NCBI RefSeq assembly: GCF_000758545.1
Contig: NZ_CP009279.1
Coordinates: forward strand, 6,634,001-6,698,000
DNA length: 64,000 bases
Direction of reading: 5' to 3'
Origin: Paenibacillus sp. FSL H7-0737
Lineage (GTDB): Bacteria > Bacillota > Bacilli > Paenibacillales > Paenibacillaceae
Position numbers and translations under genes: made by a program. The notes below the pieces were generated by a model. That model worked only from the letters and a program-made list of their open reading frames with translations, had not been told where the DNA came from and searched no databases. Every line of letters begins with the position of its first letter. The stretch's first letter is position 1. Below are positions 25,141-34,850 of the stretch, piece by piece.

Positions 25141-25860
25141 ATGGCTATCTCAGAAAAAGACCTATCGAATCAGCGAAAATCCGCTCTAACTGCTGGAATC
25201 TCTCTTATCATCATGACCCTTGCCTCATTTTTTTCGTATGGCTTTGTCCATGAGAATCTTGTTATCCAAGGCGATGCCAGCGTCACATTCAATAACCTTG
25301 TGTCATCCACTAACCTTTTCAAAGGTGAAATTTTGGGTTGGATCATCATTATGATTACTGACATCCTGGTCGCCTGGGCGTTTTATGTGTTTCTAGAACC
25401 GATTAACCAAAAGCTATCATTACTCGGCGCCTGGCTTCGTCTAACCTATTCCGCTATATTGGGAGTCTCTATACTTAACTTGATAGTTGTGCTGCTGCTC
25501 ACGGGAAATACAATCGACTTTTCCTCATTAAAAATCGAACAGACTCAAGCATTTATAATGTTATTTCTGGATGCATTTCAATGGATTTGGTCTATGGGAT
25601 TGGTCGTTTTTGGCGGGCATCTGTTAATTGTGGGATATGTGGCTTTAAAATCTGGCATCATCCCTAAAGTAATCGGCATCTTATTGCTGCTTGCTTCAAT
25701 AGGTTATATGATCATTCATCTAAGCAAAATATTTCTCCAACAATACGAAGGGGTCATTACAATATTAAATTATATTTTTACTATTCCTATGATTGTAGGA
25801 GAACTAGGCTTTGGGATATGGCTGCTGCTTAGAGGAGGAAAACTCCACAAAACTGTATGA
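25141..25860 (+). CDS. DUF4386 family membrane protein
   Basis: A 239-residue protein with about six to seven hydrophobic spans. It has the DUF4386 order: an early span after KSALTAGISLIIM, a middle AWAFYVFLEPINQKLSLLGAWLRL segment and a late GIIPKVIGILLLLASIGYMI stretch. Function is unknown. The ribosome binding site is AGGAGG. It is convergent with a Crp/Fnr regulator eight bases away; the two may be functionally linked, but only proximity supports this. Confidence 0.83.
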   Translation: MAISEKDLSNQRKSALTAGISLIIMTLASFFSYGFVHENLVIQGDASVTFNNLVSSTNLFKGEILGWIIIMITDILVAWAFYVFLEPINQKLSLLGAWLRLTYSAILGVSILNLIVVLLLTGNTIDFSSLKIEQTQAFIMLFLDAFQWIWSMGLVVFGGHLLIVGYVALKSGIIPKVIGILLLLASIGYMIIHLSKIFLQQYEGVITILNYIFTIPMIVGELGFGIWLLLRGGKLHKTV

Positions 25861-25868
25861 CTTTCTTT

Positions 25869-26453
25869 TTAGTTATCACTGGAATGAACCCGCTTCTTGA
25901 TTCTACTTAATGACTCTGGTGTCATCCCCAGATAGCTGGCCAATTGATGCTGAGGTACGCGAGTGAGTAAGTGAGGTCTTTTTCGCAACAAAGCTTTGTA
26001 ACGTTCTTCAGGATTGGAAGCGATAAATGAAGTTAATTCGTCCTGTACCTCACCTAAGTTTTCCTCTACCATTTTGCGGATCATCGTTTCCAATTGCGAG
26101 TGTTTGTGAAGCATGTCTTGTTCCGCATTAAGTTCACCAACCACCAATGTGCTATCTTCTAGACAGGTTAAGGTGTACGCAGAGGGCTTACTTTCTTGAT
26201 GCCGATTAAAAATCGAAGCCGCTTGCTCTTCTGTGTAGAAATTAGATGTGACTTCTTTTCCCGATTCATCTATCGAGTACTGCCTAACACAACCTTTTAG
26301 CACGAAAAAACATTTTGTGGGAACATCTCCTTGTCTAAGGAGCACTGTCCCCTTTTTAAATTCCTCTATAAGGATACCCTCAACAATATCCTGCTGATCC
26401 TCTTCGTTAAGAGATGTAAATTTACTCATATACTTATACAATATATTTTTCAT
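25869..26453 (-). CDS. Crp/Fnr family transcriptional regulator
   Basis: A 194-residue regulator. The cyclic-nucleotide-binding fold is seen in FKKGTVLLRQGDVPTKCFFVLKGCVRQY, and the C-terminal helix-turn-helix in RVPQHQLASYLGMTPESLSRIKKR. The Cys residues are not arranged as an Fnr iron-sulfur cluster, and the Arg/Ser pair that binds cAMP is not obvious, so the effector is unknown. TTG at 26465 precedes ATG at 26453; the ATG fits the GGAGAG site. A hairpin (GCTCCC-GAGA-GGGAGC on the plus strand near 26512-26527) lies in its leader. Confidence 0.85.
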   Translation of the reverse strand: MKNILYKYMSKFTSLNEEDQQDIVEGILIEEFKKGTVLLRQGDVPTKCFFVLKGCVRQYSIDESGKEVTSNFYTEEQAASIFNRHQESKPSAYTLTCLEDSTLVVGELNAEQDMLHKHSQLETMIRKMVEENLGEVQDELTSFIASNPEERYKALLRKRPHLLTRVPQHQLASYLGMTPESLSRIKKRVHSSDN

Positions 26454-26632
26454 CTCTCTCTCCAATCTTCCGAAGTTAATGACCCACTTATGATGCCCTT
26501 GAAGCTATTTAGGCTCCCGAGAGGGAGCTTCTTGCCTTATTATACTAGCTCATACTAAAACAAATGCAACCTCAAAACTCTTCATACGCCGCTCGGCTGC
26601 GTCCGATAGCGCCTTCATATACAATCGATCTC

Positions 26633-26681
26633 AAAAAACAGGGAGGCCCAACAGCCATTTCATGACTGTTGGGCCTCCCTT
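26633..26681 (-). terminator. Terminator of the LplABC-like operon
   Basis: A 15-base-pair GC-rich stem (AGGGAGGCCCAACAG and its complement) is followed on the minus strand by GTTTTTTG. Confidence 0.85.
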
Positions 26682-26691
26682 ATCCTGTATC

Positions 26692-28287
26692 TTACTTGTT
26701 CGCTAAGAAAGCATCGATTTGCGCTTGCAGCTCAGCTTGGATTTTATCAATGCCAGCTGATTTCAGCTGTTTGTTCAAATCTGCAAGGCCTTTGTCAATA
26801 TCTTTAATTACGCCGTACTCAAGCGGAATGGCATAGCGGAGCATTACATTGCCCACATTGGCAATTTCCGTCTTCACTTTGCTATTATCGAATACAAAGG
26901 TTTCAAGGGCATAGTGGTAGACGTTAGCTTCCCAGCCCTTAGCCAGATCGTTAGCTTCTTGAGGGAATGCTTCATTGTCAAGGTTAAGTGGCGAGTTGAA
27001 GTTCCAATTAGAGAAGCCGGTAAAGTTCGGATTTTTGTCGAGTGCTTTATATTTGGTGTCGCCAACCGGTTCATAGTGCACGCCACTAATTCCGTACATC
27101 ATCAGGTCGTGCAGTTCTTTATCGTTTTGCATCAGATCGATCAGCATCAAGGAACGTTCTACATTTTTGGAAGTCGCATGAATCGACGTACCGTTTTGTG
27201 TAGAAATCGCCACTGATTTTTTCTTCCCTTGGTTAATATCAGCCAACGCTACTTCATAAGGAGAATTTTCTTGGCGCATTAAAGCCATGAGTGCTCCAAG
27301 TGTTCCGTTATTATGCGTAATCGAGGCGGTTTTACCTGCTTTAAAATCCGCCTGATGATCATTTTTACTGTTCAGAACGTTTTTCGACCAAGCATTGTTA
27401 TCAGCGAGATCTTTGTAATACACGAGTAGATCTTTGAACTCTTGCGTTTCATAGACGTTAAAGACTTTACCTGTTTCATCGGTCAATTTGAAGGCAAATG
27501 GAAGATCTAGATCAAACATATTCCATTCGTTTTGCTGCTTCAATAATACACGGTCCAAGTTATGATACTTCCAGTCTCCCGTTTCCGGAGTGAACGGTGT
27601 AATTCCTTTTTCCTTTTCTGCTATCGTCTTCAAATAAGTAGCATATGCTTCCGGGCTGTTGATTTCGGGAAGATTGTATTTCTTACGCAAATCTTCACGA
27701 TAGAGAATCAGCTTTTCAACAGATTCCCCTCTGTTTTGTGGAACCATGTACAGTTTGCCGTTTACTTTTGCCTGATCCCAGCTCACATCTGACATAGCTT
27801 CCTTAGTTTTTGGCATATATTTGGTAATTAGCTCATCGGTTAATTCTAGAAATCCGCCTTTCAGTGCCTGGTCATTATAACCGGCCCAGTTTGCCGAATA
27901 GATGAGGTCAAAATCTTCATTAGCTGCCAGCTTCAGTGGATATTTTTGAGCCCAGTCAGACCAGTCCAAGAACTCGCCCTCAAGGGTCGCATTAATTTTT
28001 TCTTTCAGTTTCTTATTAATTTCAGCAAAAACACTATCATAGTCTATCGGTTTAGGCCCAACGAAGATCATTTTCAACTTTACTTCTTTAGAGGTGTCTA
28101 TGGTATCTGAAGTTTCGGCTGCATTCGTTGCACTCGCTGTTTCTGTAGGCTCACTTGTTACCTCAGCGGCATTATTGGTAGCCTTAGCGGGTGTATTGGC
28201 GTTGTTGTTGCCACCACCACATGCGCTCAAAATCATTACGAAGGTTAAAACGAGTGCGAGCATAATGAATCTATTTTTTCTCAGCAT
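26692..28287 (-). CDS. LplA-like solute-binding lipoprotein
   Basis: A 531-residue binding lipoprotein. It has a lipoprotein signal with lipobox LSAC (Cys at 23), then an Asn/Thr/Ala-rich linker to about residue 60. The body matches LplA/DUF3502-type proteins, with KLMYMVPQNRGES-like KLYMVPQNRGESVEKL and a late PLEYGVIKDIDKGLADLNKQL. Such proteins pair with LplB/LplC permeases in plant-polysaccharide or complex-sugar uptake. It is the last gene of a three-gene unit and lies 53 bases after its permease. The substrate is unknown. Confidence 0.87.
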   Translation of the reverse strand: MLRKNRFIMLALVLTFVMILSACGGGNNNANTPAKATNNAAEVTSEPTETASATNAAETSDTIDTSKEVKLKMIFVGPKPIDYDSVFAEINKKLKEKINATLEGEFLDWSDWAQKYPLKLAANEDFDLIYSANWAGYNDQALKGGFLELTDELITKYMPKTKEAMSDVSWDQAKVNGKLYMVPQNRGESVEKLILYREDLRKKYNLPEINSPEAYATYLKTIAEKEKGITPFTPETGDWKYHNLDRVLLKQQNEWNMFDLDLPFAFKLTDETGKVFNVYETQEFKDLLVYYKDLADNNAWSKNVLNSKNDHQADFKAGKTASITHNNGTLGALMALMRQENSPYEVALADINQGKKKSVAISTQNGTSIHATSKNVERSLMLIDLMQNDKELHDLMMYGISGVHYEPVGDTKYKALDKNPNFTGFSNWNFNSPLNLDNEAFPQEANDLAKGWEANVYHYALETFVFDNSKVKTEIANVGNVMLRYAIPLEYGVIKDIDKGLADLNKQLKSAGIDKIQAELQAQIDAFLANK

Positions 28288-28340
28288 TTCAAGCCTTCCC
28301 CCTTGTATTAATTATATTGATAAACCGGATTTCCCCGGGT

Positions 28341-29222
28341 TCATCCTTTCACAGCGCCAATCGTCAAGCCTTGAACGAAATATCTCTGAACGAATGGATA
28401 AGCGAGCAGAATCGGACCTGTAGCTACAACCGTCATTGCCATCTTCAAGCTCTCGCTTGGGATCGATGTGGTTACGACTGCTCCTGCACCCATCATGGCT
28501 TTTCGCATGCCATCCATATTGCCAAGCATTTTGTACAAATAATATTGAAGCGGCATCAGCTTCTCATCGGAAATAAATAGAAGGGCATTGTACCAGTCGT
28601 TCCAATAGGCAAGAGCCAGAAACAAACCAATAGTCGCTAGCGCCGGCTTGGAGAGAGGCAAGATTAGACGAGCGTAGATCTTAAAATCGCCTGCACCGTC
28701 AATTTTAGCCGATTCTACGATTGCTTCCGGAATGCTGCCCATAAACGACTTCATAACAATGATGTAGAAGACGTTGAGCATCATCGGAATCACTAAAGCC
28801 AGCAATGTATCTTTGATATGGAGGTAATTGACCATAAGCAGATACCAAGGAACCAGACCGCCGTTAAATAAAGTTGTAAAGAAAAAGAAGAATGAAAATT
28901 TATTACGCCATTTAAAATCTTTTCTGGAAAGCGCATAAGCCGTCATTGAAGTCAGAAACAAACCAAACAGTGTGCCTATTATAGTAACGCCTATGGTCAC
29001 CATATAGGCTTGAATCATCTGGTCGGGATACTTAAACAAAATGCTGTAGGCTTCTGTTGAGAAGGCCGTAGGTATAAATTGATAGCCATCTGTTAATATT
29101 TTTGACTCTTCCGTCAGCGATGAAGATACGACAAGTATAAACGGGAATATACATAAAATTGCGAGACAGATTAGGGATACATACCCAATACCCGAGAATA
29201 TTTTACGATCGAGCTGCTTCAT
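28341..29222 (-). CDS. Carbohydrate ABC transporter permease (LplC/YtcP-like)
   Basis: A 293-residue permease with about six spans. The EAA loop is EAIVESAKIDGAGDFKIYARLILP, and the protein ends FVQGLTIGAVKG as LplC/YtcP relatives do. It sits between the LplB-like permease and the binding lipoprotein and should form the second half of the channel. No ATPase gene is nearby; a shared ATPase elsewhere is likely. Its control by the YesM/YesN-like pair upstream is suggested by position. Confidence 0.9.
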   Translation of the reverse strand: MKQLDRKIFSGIGYVSLICLAILCIFPFILVVSSSLTEESKILTDGYQFIPTAFSTEAYSILFKYPDQMIQAYMVTIGVTIIGTLFGLFLTSMTAYALSRKDFKWRNKFSFFFFFTTLFNGGLVPWYLLMVNYLHIKDTLLALVIPMMLNVFYIIVMKSFMGSIPEAIVESAKIDGAGDFKIYARLILPLSKPALATIGLFLALAYWNDWYNALLFISDEKLMPLQYYLYKMLGNMDGMRKAMMGAGAVVTTSIPSESLKMAMTVVATGPILLAYPFVQRYFVQGLTIGAVKG

Positions 29223-29261
29223 ATCGTTACCTCCATTATGAAAACTGTACCTCTGATGCGG

Positions 29262-30182
29262 TTAGAATAAGGCGCGGTCTTTATCGTATTTACGAACAGC
29301 ATAGTTCACAGTCATGATCGTTGCGAAGCCAAGAACGGACTGGAAAACGCCAGCCGCAGCCGACATGCCGATATCATTCGAAGTAATCAGCGATCTGAAC
29401 ACGAAAGTATCGATAACGTCCGTCGAAGAGAACAACAAACCGTTATTGCCGATCATGTTATAAAACATCCCGAAATCACCGCGGAAAATATTCCCGACCG
29501 CCAGCAGCACCAAAATAATAATCGTCGGGTAAAGATTTGGAATCGTCACTTTCCGGATCCGCTGAAAAATATTCGCGCCATCGATTTCAGCTGCCTCATA
29601 CTGTTCAGTATCTATGCCCGTAATCGCGGCCAAGTACATTACTGTTCCGTATCCAAGGCCTTTCCAGGCGGAAACGAGAACTAGGATATACGGCCAGTAG
29701 GCAGGCGTATTGTAAATATCAATAGGTTCTAGCCCGAGTCCTCTAAGGAGTGCGTTCACAGTACCAATATCATAATTGAGCAGGTTATAGGCAATCGCGC
29801 CGACAACTACCCATGAAATAAAGTAGGGAAGAAACAACGCCGATTGCGTAATTTTGCGGAACCATTTGCCACCGACCTCAAACAACATAATGGCTGCAAA
29901 AATTTGCAAAGAGTTATTTACAACGATGAATGCAATATTGTACAATGCTGTATTCCGTGTTACCCGCCAGGCATCTCCTGATTCAAAGAAAAAGCGGAAG
30001 TTATCAAGCCCGTTCCAGGCACTTCCAAAAATACCGCCCGCGTAATCATAATGCTTGAAGGCAATAATAATGCCCGCCATTGGGACATAGGCAAACAAAA
30101 GAAAAAAAGCAACCGCCGGAGCCAGCATCAGCAACAGAACCCTATAGTTTTTTAAATCGCTCCAAAATGTATGCCCTTTCAT
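29262..30182 (-). CDS. Carbohydrate ABC transporter permease (LplB-like)
   Basis: A 306-residue permease, first gene of the operon. The start is typical of LplB proteins (LKNYRVLLLMLAPAVAFFLLF), and the EAA loop is YEAAEIDGANIFQRIRKVTIP. About six transmembrane spans are visible. AAAGGGGTG serves as ribosome binding site. A TATAAT on the minus strand at 30213-30218 is a likely -10. The gene follows the terminator of the response regulator, so the transporter is a separate transcript from the two-component genes. Confidence 0.9.
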   Translation of the reverse strand: MKGHTFWSDLKNYRVLLLMLAPAVAFFLLFAYVPMAGIIIAFKHYDYAGGIFGSAWNGLDNFRFFFESGDAWRVTRNTALYNIAFIVVNNSLQIFAAIMLFEVGGKWFRKITQSALFLPYFISWVVVGAIAYNLLNYDIGTVNALLRGLGLEPIDIYNTPAYWPYILVLVSAWKGLGYGTVMYLAAITGIDTEQYEAAEIDGANIFQRIRKVTIPNLYPTIIILVLLAVGNIFRGDFGMFYNMIGNNGLLFSSTDVIDTFVFRSLITSNDIGMSAAAGVFQSVLGFATIMTVNYAVRKYDKDRALF

Positions 30183-30212
30183 CTTTGCACCCCTTTCTTC
30201 TCTATATCTCTC

Positions 30213-30218
30213 ATTATA
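30213..30218 (-). promoter_or_regulatory. Candidate -10 box of the LplBCA-like operon
   Basis: A TATAAT on the minus strand, 31 bases ahead of the first permease start. No good -35 is seen, as would fit an activator-dependent promoter. Confidence 0.35.
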
Positions 30219-30295
30219 AAAGGAAGGCAGCGGTGAGATAATTCAGCGAAACAACTAAACATAATACTAATTCAACGATTCATAAACAATTTCGA

Positions 30296-30334
30296 TAAAA
30301 AAGAAGCCCCTGTTCCATATAGAACATGAGCCTC
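30296..30334 (-). terminator. Terminator after the YesN-like regulator
   Basis: AGGCTCATGTTC pairs with GAACAGGGGCTT (two G-U pairs, one mismatch) and a run of six T residues follows on the minus strand. Confidence 0.65.
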
Positions 30335-30351
30335 CCCAATAAGTAATCGAT

Positions 30352-31926
30352 TCAGATTTTATTTTTCTTCCGGTACTCGCCGGGCGACATGCCCATATAT
30401 TGCTTGAACTGCCTATTGAAATAAATAATATTTTTATATCCGGCTTGTTCCGCAATCTCATATACTTTTTTCGTTGGATCCTCGAGCAGCTCGCATACCC
30501 GCTTCATACGCAATTCACTTAGAAAATCGCTGAAGAGACTATTGGTTTCGACCTTGAACAGATGCCCTAGATAGTTAGGGGTAAAGTCGAAATGTGCGGC
30601 GACCTCGTTTAGCGTTATTTTTTGATCTAATCTTTCTTTCACATACTCCGTGATTTCATCAATTAACTTGCGCTTTTGCCTTTGGCGTTTCAAATAAAGC
30701 AGCTCCGACAGTTCAAAGAATCTTCTTCTCAGCCACGAAAGGATATCATGCACCGTTTCGAACTGAAACAGCACAAAAGGATGATGAGAATCCCAATTCA
30801 AAATCTCGTACAAATGCTCATTCATTTGCTGCAGATCAGCATGAAGCTTAGAGGTAATCCGGATAATGATATCGTAGATGTCGTTTTTCTGGGAGATCGG
30901 GCTGTCTCCGGCAAATAGCTGAAGCAAGCAATCATCAATAGTGGTAAGGTCGTAGTCGAGCATAGCTTTAAGCATACGATCCACAATAACCTCTAAGTCC
31001 GAAGCCATCTTTTCCTTTGGAGACCATTCCGAGGCATCTTGGATCAACCTATTCTTCCCTACGATCCATTTAATGCTTAGAGCGGCCTGCGCCTGCCGAT
31101 AGGAATCATGTAGCTTGACCGGGTCGGTTGTGTACATTCCTCTTCCGATCGTAATCGAACAGGAGAACTCCTGATAGAACGCTCGAATCAACTCTTCCAG
31201 CAAAGCTGTAAAATATTGTTCCTGAACCGCAGCAAGGATCACAAAGTGATAGTCATAAGTCGTAATCACCATGCCCAAATTTTGATCCTGAGCAAACTTT
31301 CGGATAAACTGATTGGCAGTGCTGCTCCACAAACTCCGCTCTTCTTCCGTCCAGGTTTGGATTTTTCGCGCCATGTCGTCGATCTCAATGATGGCAACCG
31401 CTGATGCACCTTGTAAGTATGGCGTGAGAACGTTGTGAATGTGCGTTTCAACCTGTCCCGGTGCAGCCTCGTTAAACCAACGCAGCAGTAGCTCCTGATT
31501 AACAAGCGTCAGCGTTTCCGACAAGGAAGTACGCTGCGTCCTCTCTTTCTCAATCTTTGTGCAGAGTTCGGTCAGCGTCTCGTTCAGCTCGTCATCATCC
31601 ACAGGCTTAAGCAAATAACTGTATGCGTTCAATTGAATCGCTTCCTTGGCATAATTGAAATCCTGATGTCCGCTAATAAATAGAATATGGACATCTGGGT
31701 TAATCTCCTTCGCTTTCCGTGCAAATTCCACGCCTGACATAATCGGCATACCGATATCAGAGAGAATGATATCTACAGGGTGCTGCTCCATCATTTTCAG
31801 AGCGGCAAACCCGCTTGTTGCCGTTCTCACGCTATGCAAAGGCAAATGATCACTGCCGGCTACACGCCGTCTAAGCCATTCCAAATCGATTACTTCATCA
31901 TCCACCAGCAGAACATTGATTTCCAT
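30352..31926 (-). CDS. YesN-like AraC-type response regulator
   Basis: A 524-residue regulator. The N-terminal receiver has its phosphoacceptor Asp near 57 (DIILSDIGMP) and the Lys in YLLKPVDDDEL. A long linker domain follows. The C-terminal 100 residues hold two AraC helix-turn-helix motifs (LNEVAAHFDFTPNYLGHLFK and VYEIAEQAGYKNIIYFNRQF). ATG at 31926 is seven bases from GAGGAG; earlier in-frame starts overlap the kinase stop. It is downstream of its kinase and upstream of the LplBCA-like transporter, its probable target. Confidence 0.9.
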   Translation of the reverse strand: MEINVLLVDDEVIDLEWLRRRVAGSDHLPLHSVRTATSGFAALKMMEQHPVDIILSDIGMPIMSGVEFARKAKEINPDVHILFISGHQDFNYAKEAIQLNAYSYLLKPVDDDELNETLTELCTKIEKERTQRTSLSETLTLVNQELLLRWFNEAAPGQVETHIHNVLTPYLQGASAVAIIEIDDMARKIQTWTEEERSLWSSTANQFIRKFAQDQNLGMVITTYDYHFVILAAVQEQYFTALLEELIRAFYQEFSCSITIGRGMYTTDPVKLHDSYRQAQAALSIKWIVGKNRLIQDASEWSPKEKMASDLEVIVDRMLKAMLDYDLTTIDDCLLQLFAGDSPISQKNDIYDIIIRITSKLHADLQQMNEHLYEILNWDSHHPFVLFQFETVHDILSWLRRRFFELSELLYLKRQRQKRKLIDEITEYVKERLDQKITLNEVAAHFDFTPNYLGHLFKVETNSLFSDFLSELRMKRVCELLEDPTKKVYEIAEQAGYKNIIYFNRQFKQYMGMSPGEYRKKNKI

Positions 31927-31937
31927 CGCCATACTCC

Positions 31938-33674
31938 TCACTCCCCCATCACTTCCCTGATCTCTGCATTTTCCACCGGTAAAATAATTTGAACTGTCGT
32001 TCCCGCTCCAAAATAGCTACCGATTTGAATGCCGAAATCGCTCCCGTATCGCAGTTTAATTCGTTCTTCCACGTTTCTCAGACCGTAGCTGCCTGGTTGA
32101 TATGCGCTTGATCGCATGTTTTGAAGTGTCTCCGGCCGCATGCCGATCCCGTTGTCAATGACCTTGAGTTCGATGCGGTCACCCAGCCGCTTTCCAGTAA
32201 TACGAATCGCAATGGTCTCCCCAAACCAGGCGTGCTTGAATATATTCTCCACAAACGGTTGTAAAATCAGCTTAATAATAGGCACCTGTAAAATTTCCGG
32301 ATCGACATCATAATAAACCTCAAAGGCGTCCGCATACTTCACTCTCTGAATTTCCAGATACATCCTCACCTGCTCCAGCTCATTTTCAAGGGAGATATAT
32401 ACATGCCCATCGTTTAATGTGAGTCGATAAAATTTGGAGAGACCTTGTACCATCTGCGTAACCTTCTCCACTTCCCCCAAATTGGCCAAACTGCCGATGG
32501 TCGACAGCGTATTGTACAAGAAATGCGGACTGATCTGGGCTTGAAGCACATCCAGCTCCGCTTGCTTTTTCTGAATGCCCTGCACATAGACGTTCCGGAT
32601 GAGTTCCTGAATGCTGGTCGCCATTTGATTGAAGCTATTAGCGATATAGACAAATTCATCGTTCCCTGGAAATCCGATTCTTTTATAAAAATTACCCTCC
32701 TGAAAAGATCGAACCAAATACACAATCCGCTTGATCTTCTTGCCAGATATACGTGCAACTAGAAAACCGATAATAGCCATCACCAAAAAACTGATGGAAC
32801 AAACGGTACTAATCACCTTCCGCATTCTACTAGCATCTTTGTTCAAATAAGAGTGAGGTACGCGCGCCTCAATGACATAGCTTGATACCGGAATATCTTC
32901 ACTAATAATTAAATAAGCATCTTGTTTCGTATCTTCAGCAGCAACACCTTGTTCATACAAAGTCATTCCTGTAGCCCTATCCAACAGACGAAGTTCAATC
33001 CCCTGTTCAATCGGAAAAGTATCAAAATTACCAAATAGCTCATCAATCCTCGCCGTAACGCGAATATATCCGATAATCGCAGGTGCTGCCTTGGAAGAAA
33101 CAAGCTTGCGAAAATATGAAATATTACCTAGCTCACGGTCGGTATCCGCTTGAAGCCACAAACTATCTTGATTATTCGCAACAATCGACTTAAACCACTC
33201 CGTATTCTCGATCACCTGATCAGAAAGAACATAATAATCACTTCGACCGATAGGTGTCGACATATCATCACCAGTAATTTCAAGCATCGTCTCATTGACC
33301 GTAAAAAGCGCAAGTCTCAGCTTGTTCCCATACAGTTGCAGAGGGGCCTTCATATAAGGAACGATATCATCTCTCATTTTGAGCATATTTTCCAAAGGAT
33401 CTCCCCTGAACTGAAGGGCATTCTGAAAATTCGTATTTAGAAACAGCGAGTTGGTCATTCGTTTGATTTCATCTGTCTGGTATTCGATGTTGTTCCTCGT
33501 CTGCTTTAATGCAGTCCGGACATTCGTTTCGGCCATTTCAGTCCTGGACTCTACGAGCATTGTATAGGCTATATAGCCAACCAGCACATCTGTCAGCAAT
33601 ACAAGAATGAGATACGGAATCATCATCTTGTATGTGAATGGAATATACTTTTTACTAGACAGTTTCCTCTCCAT
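31938..33674 (-). CDS. YesM-like sensor histidine kinase
   Basis: A 578-residue membrane kinase. The first transmembrane helix lies at about 18-40 and the second at about 288-308; they enclose a large extracellular sensor of the Cache type. HAMP follows, then the His_kinase box with acceptor His near 384 (QISPHFLYNTLSTIG), and a catalytic domain with QPFVENIFKHAW and NGIGM. ATG at 33674 is preferred to the one at 33680, which is too close to AAGGGAG. This architecture usually senses extracellular oligosaccharides together with a CUT1 transporter. Confidence 0.9.
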   Translation of the reverse strand: MERKLSSKKYIPFTYKMMIPYLILVLLTDVLVGYIAYTMLVESRTEMAETNVRTALKQTRNNIEYQTDEIKRMTNSLFLNTNFQNALQFRGDPLENMLKMRDDIVPYMKAPLQLYGNKLRLALFTVNETMLEITGDDMSTPIGRSDYYVLSDQVIENTEWFKSIVANNQDSLWLQADTDRELGNISYFRKLVSSKAAPAIIGYIRVTARIDELFGNFDTFPIEQGIELRLLDRATGMTLYEQGVAAEDTKQDAYLIISEDIPVSSYVIEARVPHSYLNKDASRMRKVISTVCSISFLVMAIIGFLVARISGKKIKRIVYLVRSFQEGNFYKRIGFPGNDEFVYIANSFNQMATSIQELIRNVYVQGIQKKQAELDVLQAQISPHFLYNTLSTIGSLANLGEVEKVTQMVQGLSKFYRLTLNDGHVYISLENELEQVRMYLEIQRVKYADAFEVYYDVDPEILQVPIIKLILQPFVENIFKHAWFGETIAIRITGKRLGDRIELKVIDNGIGMRPETLQNMRSSAYQPGSYGLRNVEERIKLRYGSDFGIQIGSYFGAGTTVQIILPVENAEIREVMGE

Positions 33675-33774
33675 GCGCATGCTCCCTTATATACGTATCA
33701 ATACGAATGCTATTTTGACCCATTTTACAATGAAAAGAAAGCGGTTACTATATCTTGTATTTGGAAACTTCGCT

Positions 33775-34209
33775 TTAGAGTAGCACTCTGTTCTCCAAAA
33801 TATTTTTCAAGCTGATATGCGATTTGGAAGGTCCGAACTTTATAAGATGATCTTGAAATTCAGCAAGCGCCTCAATCGTTGAGGTCTGTACCTTAATGAG
33901 ATAATTATATTCTCCACTAATGCGGAACAAATCGGTAACTTCCATAGCATCGTTGCAAAAATCGATGAGCTCTTGGCAATGTTCTGTTTTGATTAGAATA
34001 AAAGTAGTCGTACCCCGGTTCAGATCCCGCAAATTAAAAGCTGTATGATACCCCGATATGATGTTCCTTTCCTCCAACTTAATGATTCTTTCTTTAACGG
34101 ATGGTTGTGACATCGAAACCTCTTTGCTGATTTGTGAAATGGGCATTCGAGCATTGTACTGCAATAATTGCATAATCTTTTTATCAATATCATCCATAAG
34201 ATGTTCCAT
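33775..34209 (-). CDS. Lrp/AsnC family regulator
   Basis: A 144-residue feast/famine regulator. The helix-turn-helix is ISQISKEVSMSQPSVKERIIKLEE, followed by the ligand domain with FRISGEYNYLIKVQTSTIEAL, the usual Gly-x-Tyr-Asp/Asn-Tyr type motif. The start has a perfect AGGAGG eight bases away. It is divergent from a VOC-family gene, and the 158-base AT-rich gap between them could hold its sites, but no clear repeat was found. Amino-acid ligand unknown. Confidence 0.88.
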   Translation of the reverse strand: MEHLMDDIDKKIMQLLQYNARMPISQISKEVSMSQPSVKERIIKLEERNIISGYHTAFNLRDLNRGTTTFILIKTEHCQELIDFCNDAMEVTDLFRISGEYNYLIKVQTSTIEALAEFQDHLIKFGPSKSHISLKNILENRVLL

Positions 34210-34367
34210 ATCAAGCGCCTCCTAGCTCTTTTTAATAAATAAACCCATTCAACTAAAATACCTTATATTCAATAACCATGTCAGGATAAAACACTTATCT
34301 TATATATGTATCTCCTATTTTAATCCAACTATAATAAATAGTACATTAGATATAGGAGTGATTAATA

Positions 34368-34850
34368 ATGAGCGTAAAAGGTCTTGCACATATAGCGATT
34401 CAAGCCAAAGATTATAAAGCAACAATTTCATTTTACATTGACGCCTTAGGATTTAAGTTAGGTCATCATTGGAGTCTGCCCTCCTTTCAAATCAAAGAAG
34501 CTTCAATGCTTATTTCACCTGATCAAAGAACTTGCATAGAGATTTTTGATAAGGATGCAGTCATTGCAGCCCAAGGCAAAAAAGCCTTGTCTGAAGAGGA
34601 TATAGCTCACGGAGCACTCTTACATTTCGCCTTCTATGTGGATAATGTAGATGAAATGTACCAAAAAGCCCTTGCTCATGGAGCAAAGGCTTTTATAGAA
34701 CCAGATTCGCTTTCTCTTGGTGAACCGCCTCTTCTGATCAAGAACGCGATCGTTCACAGCCCCAATGGGGAAGTTATCGAATTTCTTGAAGAGGTTGATT
34801 TTGATATGTCTAATTACACTTCCTCATACAAAGAGGTATCCAAGGCTTGA
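34368..34850 (+). CDS. VOC (glyoxalase/bleomycin-resistance) family protein
   Basis: A 160-residue metal-dependent dioxygenase/lyase-fold protein. It begins GLAHIAIQAKDYKATISFY with the first metal His, contains HFAFYVDNVDEMYQKAL, and ends with PNGEVIEFLEE, where Glu is the usual last ligand. This is the standard paired beta-alpha-beta-beta-beta layout. It is divergent from an Lrp regulator. Its last 37 bases overlap the 3' end of the HelD-like helicase gene on the other strand. The substrate is unknown. Confidence 0.87.
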   Translation: MSVKGLAHIAIQAKDYKATISFYIDALGFKLGHHWSLPSFQIKEASMLISPDQRTCIEIFDKDAVIAAQGKKALSEEDIAHGALLHFAFYVDNVDEMYQKALAHGAKAFIEPDSLSLGEPPLLIKNAIVHSPNGEVIEFLEEVDFDMSNYTSSYKEVSKA

